Source of the DNA: Flavobacteriales bacterium
GTDB taxonomy: Bacteria > Bacteroidota > Bacteroidia > Flavobacteriales_C > GCA-002722245
NCBI GenBank assembly: GCA_023251095.1
Contig: JAHEZL010000002.1
Location: forward strand, 186,001 to 250,000
Reading direction: 5' to 3'
DNA: 64,000 bases
The translations under genes were made by a program, and so were the position numbers. Of the stretch, positions 45,553 to 53,900 are shown piece after piece (the first letter of the stretch is position 1; the number at the start of each line of letters is the position of its first letter). A model generated the notes under the pieces. The model was not told the DNA's origin and made no database searches. It worked only from the letters and a program-made list of their open reading frames with translations.

Positions 45553-46656
45553 CTATTTAGCGGTAACTTCAGGTTTGTCGTTCATCACTAAGTTTTGTCT
45601 TCTGATGGATTCTTTGTGTAACAACTCCAGAGTTTTTTTCAGGAATTCTTCGCTCAAGCCCATTGCTTTTCCTAAAGCAACGCGTTTGTTTACGATTTCT
45701 TCCCATCTGCCAACTTGTAAAATCGTTACTCCGTTTTGTTTTTTGTACTCACCAATTTGCTGAGTCACGTTCATACGGGTAGCGATAGAGTGGAAAATTT
45801 CATCATCCAATCTGTCGATCTCGCCTCTCAATGCTTCCAGTTTATTTCCGAATTCCGGGTTATCAGAATTTGGTTTACGGAAAGTTAAAGCGCTGTACAA
45901 TTCATTCAAACGATCAGGAGTAACCTGTTGTTTGGCGTCGCTCCATGCAACAGAAGGAGTAACGTGAGATTCAATCATCAATCCCGCCATGTCTAAGTCT
46001 AATGCCTTTTGAGCAACATAAGGAATCAATTCACGTGTTCCTGCGATGTGTGAAGGATCACAAATGATATCGAGATTAGGATATTGTGTTTTCAATTCAA
46101 TAGCCATTTCCCAAAGCGGAGCATTTCTGAAAGGTGTTTTTTCGTAAGAAGAAAAACCTCTGTGAATAGCGGCAATACGATCGATTCCTGCACCGGCCAA
46201 TCTTTCCATGGCACCCACCCATAAAGCTAAATCAGGGTTGATTGGATTTTTCACCATTACAGGAATGTTCACCCCTTTTAAAGCATCAGCAATTTCTTGT
46301 ACAGAGAAAGGATTCACGGTAGTACGTGCTCCAATCCATAAAATATCAACACCGTGTTTCAAAGCCAGTTCAACGTGTTCAGCGGTTGCAACTTCAGTGG
46401 TCAATAATAAACCGGTTTCCTTTTTTACTTGCGCCATCCATTCCAAACCTACTTCACCTATTCCTTCGAACAATCCCGGACGAGTACGTGGTTTCCATAT
46501 ACCGGCTCTAAAGACTTGCGCTTTTCCTGCTTTTGCAATTTCTCTACCTGTTGTCAGCACTTGCTCTTCTGTTTCAGCACTGCAAGGACCTGCAATGAGT
46601 AAAGGTGTTTTTAAACCTAAACCCCAGTCCTTAATTTGTTTCATGTTCTTAATCAT
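45553..46656 (-). CDS. Bifunctional DAHP synthase / chorismate mutase
   Basis: 367 residues joining the first shikimate step (PEP + erythrose-4-phosphate) with the branch toward Phe/Tyr. DAHP synthase part (~1-270): IAGPCSAET, FRAGIWKPRTRPG, IWIGARTT-type strand, MVKNPINPD, CDPSHIAGTR. AroQ-type chorismate mutase (~275-355): LEALRGEIDRLDDEIFHSIATRM, IGEYKKQNG, then VGRWEEIV. This order is the known Bacteroidota form. ATG at 46656 chosen; an internal ATG at 46644 is also possible. Confidence 0.95.
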   Translation of the reverse strand: MIKNMKQIKDWGLGLKTPLLIAGPCSAETEEQVLTTGREIAKAGKAQVFRAGIWKPRTRPGLFEGIGEVGLEWMAQVKKETGLLLTTEVATAEHVELALKHGVDILWIGARTTVNPFSVQEIADALKGVNIPVMVKNPINPDLALWVGAMERLAGAGIDRIAAIHRGFSSYEKTPFRNAPLWEMAIELKTQYPNLDIICDPSHIAGTRELIPYVAQKALDLDMAGLMIESHVTPSVAWSDAKQQVTPDRLNELYSALTFRKPNSDNPEFGNKLEALRGEIDRLDDEIFHSIATRMNVTQQIGEYKKQNGVTILQVGRWEEIVNKRVALGKAMGLSEEFLKKTLELLHKESIRRQNLVMNDKPEVTAK

Positions 46657-46676
46657 GGTATAAATATATTAGAAGA

Positions 46677-46708
46677 CAAATATCAGAAGAATATTTATTC
46701 AAACCAAA
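46677..46708 (-). promoter_or_regulatory. Promoter of DAHP synthase-chorismate mutase
   Basis: TTTG (46705-46708), 20 bases, then GATATTTG (46677-46684), one mismatch from TAnnTTTG, on the minus strand. Ends 20 bases before the ATG. No leader peptide or attenuator visible. Confidence 0.5.
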
Positions 46709-46733
46709 TAAAATTTTAAAATTTCTTTGCAGG

Positions 46734-47447
46734 CTAGTCTATTTCAGAATTATATTTCGACTTCCTCACTATTTCCTTCCCTGCGATGACCACTACCATT
46801 TCCCCTCTAAAACTGTTTTCAGTCATTGAATTCAGGACTTCTGTGACGGTCCCTCGTTTGATTTCTTCAAATTTCTTAGATAGCTCTCTGCAAAATGATA
46901 TTTGGCGATTCTCCCCAAAAAACTCTTTTATTTCGTTTAGGCACTTTTCAATACGGTGTGGAGACTCATATAACACTATGGTTTCGGGCAATTCGGCTAA
47001 ATATTTGAGTCGGGTTTGGCGTCCTTTTTTATGCGGTAAAAATCCTTCGAAGTAAAATTTGTCGCAAGGTAAACCCGAAGTTACCAATGCAGGAACAAAG
47101 GCCGTTGCGCCCGGTAAACACTCTACTTCAATGCCATTGGCGATACATTCGCGTACCAATAAAAAACCCGGATCGGAGATGCCCGGCGTACCTGCATCCG
47201 ATACCAAAGCTGCGGTTTTACCGGCTTGTAGCTCGCTCACTACTTTTTGTAAAACAACATGTTCGTTGTTGAGATGAAAAGGGTACATCTTCTTTTCAAT
47301 TTCAAAATGGTGGAGTAAGTTTCCGCTGGTGCGGGTGTCTTCAGCCATGATGAAATCTACTTCTTTCAATATTTCTAAAGCACGAAGTGTGATGTCTTTT
47401 AAATTCCCGATGGGAGTGGGGACTATGATGAGTTTACCGTTATTCAT
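46734..47447 (-). CDS. rsmI: 16S rRNA 2'-O-methyltransferase (C1402)
   Basis: Methylates the ribose of C1402 in 16S rRNA. 237 residues: N-terminal LIIVPTPIGNLKDIT, MAEDTRTSG, VSDAGTPGISDPG and LPGATAFVPALVTSGLP are the family signatures of this tetrapyrrole-methylase fold. Full family length. A perfect -7 box lies only four bases from its ATG. Confidence 0.96.
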   Translation of the reverse strand: MNNGKLIIVPTPIGNLKDITLRALEILKEVDFIMAEDTRTSGNLLHHFEIEKKMYPFHLNNEHVVLQKVVSELQAGKTAALVSDAGTPGISDPGFLLVRECIANGIEVECLPGATAFVPALVTSGLPCDKFYFEGFLPHKKGRQTRLKYLAELPETIVLYESPHRIEKCLNEIKEFFGENRQISFCRELSKKFEEIKRGTVTEVLNSMTENSFRGEMVVVIAGKEIVRKSKYNSEID

Positions 47448-47451
47448 TAAT

Positions 47452-47485
47452 CAAAGATATGCGTCTTCTTTTAAAAAGAAGCAAA
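47452..47485 (-). promoter_or_regulatory. rsmI promoter, probably leaderless
   Basis: TTTG (47482-47485), 22 bases, then TATCTTTG (47452-47459) on the minus strand, then ATTA and the ATG. The start of transcription should fall on or next to the start codon. Confidence 0.55.
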
Positions 47486-47487
47486 TC

Positions 47488-47586
47488 GATACTTTTTGTC
47501 TTGAAACAAAAAGTATCCAAAAAATTCAAGAGCCAAGAGATGCTGCCATCGCACGAAAAACCTTGCGCACGCCCGCCTCTTGGCTC
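47488..47586. repeat. Two hairpins in the rsmI-adhesin intergenic region
   Basis: A 12-bp perfect stem (GATACTTTTTGT / ACAAAAAGTATC, 47488-47517) is followed by a wider inverted repeat GAGCCAAGAG / CTCTTGGCTC (47530-47539 and 47577-47586). The first word is one I recall as repetitive between genes in Bacteroidota. Also serves as a possible terminator for the adhesin gene ending at 47629. Confidence 0.55.
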
Positions 47587-47628
47587 GGGCCTTCGCACGA
47601 AGTTAGTTCCCCGCTATCTGAAGTCCGC

Positions 47629-50628
47629 TTATAACAAAGTCATATATCCCGGCACTTCGTAGTTTCTTCCGGCGGAGGTGCTGTATTTCACGATATAATA
47701 GTAAGTGCCGGGAGAAGAAGGCACTCCGTTGTATCGGCCATCCCAGTATGGTAAAGTGTTGACTTCGGTGTAATAAAGTAAGATTCCCCATCTGTCATAA
47801 ACCGAAAAACTAATGACGCGAATGTTCGCTGCTATTTTTTGAAAATTAGAATCATCAATATTTTTTGCCTGAAATCTGTCGTTTTTTCCATCGCCGTTTG
47901 GTGTGATAACATTTGGCCAATCCAATACAAAGTCGCTGCAATAAGGAGTAATTTCAATAGTATCTGTGATGGAACACTGATTGGAATCGGTGATTTGTAC
48001 CCAGTAAGATCCGGGATGAGTGATCACGATGGAATCGATATTGTTTTCCAGAGTGCTCCAGTGTAATTGTTTGTTGCCGTTGTATTTTGCAGTGATGCTT
48101 GCTTTGTCGTAATCATTATCACAAATGGTAAAATCATTTCCTAAATCAACAAGAGGTGAAGAAAATATTTGCACAAAAACAGAATCGCTTCCTTTGCAGC
48201 CGATACCATCACTTACCGTTACTTTGTATTTTCCTGTTGCACTTGCCGTAAGTGTTGCAGATGTTGCAGAATTTGGTGTCCACAGGTAATTTAACAGCGC
48301 AGAAGTTTTAGGATTTAACACCACATTCTGTCCCTGACACATTGAAGTATCATTGCCCAAATCAGGATTTGGAATAGCGTTTAAAGTTAATGTAGCATCA
48401 TCCGAAGCACGGCAACCAAAAACATCAGTAACGGTTATGGTGTATTTTCCGGCAAGGGAAGCTGTTGTGCTTTGAGCGTTTCCGCTTCCTAAATTGCTCC
48501 AGGCATAACTTGCAAATCCGGGTCCCGCGTTAAAAGTGCTGCTTGTGCCGGTACAAATAGCTTTATCGGCAACAGCTATTACCGGCAAAGCATTTACGGT
48601 AATATCATCTGTGGCAGTATTGGCGCAGCCGATTCCATCGGTATAAGTATAAGTGATAGTATGCACTCCGGCTGTTGTCAATGAAGGATTGTAGTTGCTT
48701 CCGCTTACTCCTGCACCTGCAAAAATTCCTCCTGCAGGGTTCACAACAGTGATGGATTGCGCTGCTTCATTGATACACATCTGATCATCTGTCAAAGCGA
48801 ACGTAACTACGGGAACATCATTTACCGTCATATCGTCTGTAATGCTGTTGTGACAGCCTTTTCCATCGGTATAATCATAGGTAATAGTATGTGCTCCGAT
48901 ACTTGTTAAAGAAGGATTGAAATTATTTCCGCTTACTCCTGCACCTGAAAAAGTACCGCCTGTAGGATTCACAGCAGCGATTGCCTGAGCTGCTCCGTTA
49001 ATACACGATTGATCATTGGCAAGATTAAAAGTTAAAACAGGCAAAGCATTTACGGTCATATCATCTGTTGCCGTATTTGTACAACTTTTTCCATCGGTAT
49101 AAGAATAAGTAATGGTGTGTGTTCCTGCTGTTGTTAAAGAAGGATCATAATTATTTCCGTTGACACCCGCACCGGAGAAAGCACCACCTGTAGGATTTGC
49201 GCTCGTGATGATTTGTGCCGCTTCATCAATACACATCTGATCATCGGAGAGTGAGAAAATTAAAACAGGCAAAGCATTTACCGTCATATCATCGGTTGCG
49301 GTATTTTTACAGGAATTTCCATCGGTGTAAGTATAAGTAATGGTATGTGCTCCGGCTGTTGTTAATGAAGGATTGTAATTATTTCCACTCACGCCTGCGC
49401 CAGAAAAAGTACCGCCTGCGGGATTCACAACAGTAATTGCTTGTGCCGCCTCGTTGATACACATCTCATCATCGGCTAAAGCAAAAGCCACAACAGGTAA
49501 GGTATTCACTGTTAAAACTCCTGTGGCGGAAGCTTTACAGCCATTTCCATCGGTAACCTGAACAGTGTAATTTCCGGGATTTGTTCCCGTGGTGGTGCGA
49601 GCTGTGCCTGTTCCATTGGCCGTCCATTTGTATGCACTATATCCTGCACCTCCGTCGAAAGTTGCCGCCGGATCTCCCAAACAAATGGCATGATTGGCCA
49701 CTGATGGTGTGGGTAAAGAATTTACGGTGATGTTAATAGTATCGTTCCAGCTCAAGTAACAATTGGAAACTGTTGAAATGTATTGTCTGGACACCGACGG
49801 ATAGAGAAAAGGTTTGGGTGAACTGGTTGAGCTGATATCAATGGCCGGTGTCCAATTGTAACTTGGATCGCCCGTCAGATCCACCTGAATGGTATCTCCT
49901 TTACAAATGGCAGTATCCATTTTTTGTACGCTTCCGAAATGGAATCCACGAATACTTTGTTCATTGGTAGCTCCTCCTGTTGCTGCGGTAAATCCGTAAT
50001 ACACCATGGGATTTCCTGAAAAAATAGTTGAAACGATATCGTTGGTAAACGACAAGCGCAATACACAGTCGAAGTAAACTGATATGGTTTTGCTGGGGGC
50101 ATCCCATCTTACTCTTGTGTTGTGCCAGGTGCCGTCTTCAACGTCGGCAACGGTTGCACTTGTTTGCACCGGACCGGCAAGGTAATAGGCTGCTGCGCTG
50201 TGATCGGCTACTCCGTTTTTTTCAATGGCGATATGGTCGAAGACAGGATCAAGATAATCCACATTTTGATAAGTATCATATTCCACAATCAAAGAAGGAG
50301 TAATTCCGCTTGCGCCTAATCCGCCGCCGGGTCCGCCGGCATTGGTTCCTTGTCGCTGCAGCGTGAAGCTCATTCCATCCGCACCATCATCATGAGTACC
50401 GAAATGCATTTCAAAGAATAAGTCGAAAGATTGATTCAAATCAATTTGAGTAGTGTTCCAAACGCTACCGTTTTGCCACATGGAATCCTGGGTAATTCTA
50501 TAAGTTGTAGGATTTATTTTTACAGCATTCCCCACCAATGAATATTGAGCGTAAGAGGAAGAGCATAAAAGCTCAAGAAGTAAAGCGAGCACAAAAATAT
50601 TTGCGCTATTGATTTTTTTTGATTTCAT
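47629..50628 (-). CDS. T9SS-secreted L-type lectin adhesin with 4 internal repeats (999 residues)
   Basis: Signal peptide (to ~28, SSYA-Q), legume-type lectin domain (~29-240, with DDGADGMSFTLQRQG, EYDTYQN, DHIAIEKNG). An Ig-like domain follows, then four 76-residue repeats beginning LPV and each with MC/SC and a TATDDMTVNA-like end. More Ig/PKD-like domains and a type B T9SS sorting domain end the protein (DWPNVITPNGDGKNDRF, YDRWGILLYYTE, WDGRYNGVPSSPGTYYY). Surface adhesin, lectin end outward. A close N-terminal paralog of the protein at 33469. Confidence 0.9.
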   Translation of the reverse strand: MKSKKINSANIFVLALLLELLCSSSYAQYSLVGNAVKINPTTYRITQDSMWQNGSVWNTTQIDLNQSFDLFFEMHFGTHDDGADGMSFTLQRQGTNAGGPGGGLGASGITPSLIVEYDTYQNVDYLDPVFDHIAIEKNGVADHSAAAYYLAGPVQTSATVADVEDGTWHNTRVRWDAPSKTISVYFDCVLRLSFTNDIVSTIFSGNPMVYYGFTAATGGATNEQSIRGFHFGSVQKMDTAICKGDTIQVDLTGDPSYNWTPAIDISSTSSPKPFLYPSVSRQYISTVSNCYLSWNDTINITVNSLPTPSVANHAICLGDPAATFDGGAGYSAYKWTANGTGTARTTTGTNPGNYTVQVTDGNGCKASATGVLTVNTLPVVAFALADDEMCINEAAQAITVVNPAGGTFSGAGVSGNNYNPSLTTAGAHTITYTYTDGNSCKNTATDDMTVNALPVLIFSLSDDQMCIDEAAQIITSANPTGGAFSGAGVNGNNYDPSLTTAGTHTITYSYTDGKSCTNTATDDMTVNALPVLTFNLANDQSCINGAAQAIAAVNPTGGTFSGAGVSGNNFNPSLTSIGAHTITYDYTDGKGCHNSITDDMTVNDVPVVTFALTDDQMCINEAAQSITVVNPAGGIFAGAGVSGSNYNPSLTTAGVHTITYTYTDGIGCANTATDDITVNALPVIAVADKAICTGTSSTFNAGPGFASYAWSNLGSGNAQSTTASLAGKYTITVTDVFGCRASDDATLTLNAIPNPDLGNDTSMCQGQNVVLNPKTSALLNYLWTPNSATSATLTASATGKYKVTVSDGIGCKGSDSVFVQIFSSPLVDLGNDFTICDNDYDKASITAKYNGNKQLHWSTLENNIDSIVITHPGSYWVQITDSNQCSITDTIEITPYCSDFVLDWPNVITPNGDGKNDRFQAKNIDDSNFQKIAANIRVISFSVYDRWGILLYYTEVNTLPYWDGRYNGVPSSPGTYYYIVKYSTSAGRNYEVPGYMTLL
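48589..49500 (-). repeat. 4 x 228-bp tandem coding repeat
   Basis: Exactly four units of 76 codons with no insertions, bounded at 49500 (first LPV) and 48589. Each unit carries NPxGGxFxGAGVxGxNxxPSL and HTITYxYTDGxxC. Ig-like beta-sandwich expected, with one Cys pair per unit. Confidence 0.9.
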
Positions 50629-50931
50629 ATTTTACAAAAGTTTTACCCCCCGGTAAAGACTAGAGAAACGAAGATAGACGCTAAATGAAGTAATAGCAAG
50701 GAAAAACGAAAATATAAATGACTTAAGTTATTGATATATAAGTAGTTACAAATACATGAATTTGCATTTACGCAGCAAAAAGCAATTTTTATAATACATT
50801 GATATAGATGTGTTTAAGATTTTTATTGCGCTTTAAAACAGGATTTATTTCGCGCTTAAAAAACAATAGCACGATCAGATGAATCCCGTAGTTGTTTTTT
50901 TTTATTAAGTCTGGAGATTGCCTTATATGAA
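50629..50931 (-). promoter_or_regulatory. Upstream module of the second lectin adhesin
   Basis: Bases 50629-50857 align with 35290-35510. TTTTACCCCCCGGTAAAG lies at 50641-50658, TTGATATATA at 50731-50740, ATTTGCATTTACGCAGC from 50760 and CGCGCTT at 50851-50857. Offsets from the start codon are 13, 103 and 132 bases, against 13, 106 and 135 in the other copy. The remaining 74 bases to the next stop codon show nothing. Confidence 0.75.
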
Positions 50932-53900
50932 TTATTCCATCAGCGTTAAGAAGCTGGCGATTTCATAATTTTTGCCTGCTGAATTCTGGTATCTGATGAC
51001 AAAATAGTAGGTTCCTGATGCAGCAGGCAATCCATTGAATTTACCATCCCAATTCGGTAATACATTTTCTTCTGAATAAAACATGAAGCGTCCCCATCTG
51101 TCATAAACACCAAAGCTGATGATGCGCACATTGGCCACTACTTTCGGGAAGTTGGAATCATCAACGCCTTTTGGTTTGAAAACATCATTAATGCCATCAC
51201 CGTTTGGCGTAATTACATCAGGCCAGTCGAGAATAAAATCATCGCAATGGATGGTCACGGCAATACTATCAGAGATGGAACATTGGTTAGAATCCGTTAC
51301 TTGTACCCAATAAGATTCAGGTGCTGTAATCACAATAGATGTAAGATCCGCTTGTCCGGTGCTCCACAACAATTGTTTGGTTCCGCTATATTGAGCTGTT
51401 AAAGTTACTTTGTCGTAATCATTGTTGCAGATGGTTACATCATTTCCTAAATCAACAGAAGGTAAAGCATGCACCTGAACAAAAATGGTGTCGTTTCTTG
51501 AGCAGCCGATGTTATCGCTTACTGTTACGATGTACTGCCCTGTTGTATTCACCGAAATAGTTGCTGTTTGAGCGGCATTCGACCATAAATAATTCAGCAG
51601 AATATTGGTTCCCGGATCAAGCGTCACAGCTTGTCCCTGACACATAAAAGTATCTACTCCTAATTTTGGTGAAGGGAAAGTATTTACTGTTAAAAATGCA
51701 TTGTCGGTAGCGGTACAGCCGAGTCCGTTGGTCACGGTAATGGTATAAGTTCCTTGTGTTGCCGCCGGAGTAGTTCGCAGTCCGCCTGTTCCCAATCCTG
51801 TCCAGGTATAAGTTGTAAATCCGGCTCCTGCATCAAAAGTAGTACTGCTTCCATCACAAACCGCTTTATCATTCACCGTCACTGAAATCGGGTCAATGGT
51901 AAGGGTAGCAGCAGATGAATTGGTTGATGGACAAATTCCCGATTTTACGATTGCCCGGTATTTTGTAGTAAGAGTAATGTTGTTGTAAGCTTGGGAAGCG
52001 GTGAGATTTACAATAGGAGTTGAGGTTGTGAAATTATCTGTTGAACTTTCCCAACCTGTTATACTTCCTGTATTTCCCGCAAGTGTTAAAGTACCTGAGT
52101 TAGCACCTGAACAAACCGTTGCATCTGCAGTAACAGTTCCCCCAACAGAAACAGGGTTAATGGTAATAGTTGCTGCAGAAGAATTATCTGAAGCACAAGT
52201 TCCTGATTTCACTATCGCTCGGTATTTGGTAGTAGCCACAATGTTGGTGTAAGTTTGAGAACTTGTTGTATTTACAATAGGAGTAGTGCTTACAAAATTA
52301 TCTATTGAGCTTTCCCAACCTGTTACCAATCCTGTATTTCCTGCAAGTGATACCGTTCCCGAGTTGGCACCTGAACACACCGTAGCATCAGCAGTTACAA
52401 CACCTCCAACAGAAACAGGATCAACGGTAATTGTTGCTGCGGAAGAATTGGTACCTACACAAACCCCTGATTTTACAAGGGCTCTGTATTTCGTTGTTGT
52501 GCTGATATTGTTGTAAAGCAAAGAATCCGTGAGATTTACTATTGGTGTTGACGTTCCAAAATTATTAACAGAACTTTCCCAGCCTGTGATAATTCCTGTA
52601 TATCCTGCCAGGAATAGCTTTCCTGAATTGCTGCCTGAACATACCGTTGCATTGGCACTTACCGTTCCTCCTCGCGAAACAGGATCAACTGTTACGGTTG
52701 CGCTGGTGGAATTGGCAGAAGCGCAGGTTCCCGATTTAACCACCGCCCTGTATTTTGTAGTTGTTGCGATGTTTGTGTAAGTAAGAGAAGTCGTCAAATT
52801 TACAATAGGAGTAGCGCTCACAAAATTATCTGTTGAGCTTTCCCAACCTGTTACACTTCCTGTGTTTCCTGCAAGTGTTAAAGTTCCTGCATTGGCACCT
52901 GAACATACAGTAATATCGGCAGTAACAGCACCTCCAACAGAAACAGGATCAACTGTGATTGTTGCAGCAGAGGAATTGGCAGAAGCACAGGTTCCCGATT
53001 GCACGATTGCTCTGTATTTAGTAGTAGCAATGATGTTGGTATAACTTTGTGATGTAGTAACATTTACAATCGGAGTAGTGCTTACAAAATTATCTGTTGA
53101 ACTTTCCCAGCCTATTACCAATCCTGTATTTCCTGCAAGTGTAAGCGTTCCTGAGTTAGATCCCGAACAAACCGTTGCGTTTTGTGCTACAGTTCCACCT
53201 ACCGAAACAGGATCAACTGTAATTGTTGCGCTTGTCGAATTGGCAGAAGCACAGCTTCCTGATTTCACCACCGCTCTATATTTGGTAGTGGTAGTAATGT
53301 TCGTATAAGTTAAAGAAGTAGTCACATTTACAATCGGAGTAGTACTCACAAAATTATCCGTTGAACTTTCCCAACCTGTTACAGATCCTGTATTTCCGGC
53401 AAGATTTAATGTTCCGGTGTTCGCTCCTGAACAAACCGTTGCATCAGCAGTAACCCCTCCTCCGGCAGAAACCGGATCAACGCTAATCGTTGCGCTTGTA
53501 GAATTGGCGGAAGCACAAGTTCCTGATTTCACTACCGCTCTGTATTTGGTAGTAGCAACAATGTTAGTATAAGATTGTGATGCGGTAAGATTTACAATCG
53601 GAGTAGTACTCACAAAATTATCCGTTGAGCTTTCCCAACCTGTTATAGTTCCTGTGTTCCCGGCAAGCGTCAACGTTCCTGAATTAGCTCCTGAACACAC
53701 CGTAGCGTCAGCAGTAACTGTTCCGCCCACAGAAACCGGATCAACAGTAATTGTTGCAGCGTTTGAATTATCTGAAGCACAAGTTCCTGATTTTACAACT
53801 GCTCTGTATTTAGTGGTTGTGGTGATATTTAAATAAGCTTGAGTGGTGGTAACATTGGCAATATCCACTGGAGTCACGAAATTATCAGTAGAGCTTTGCC

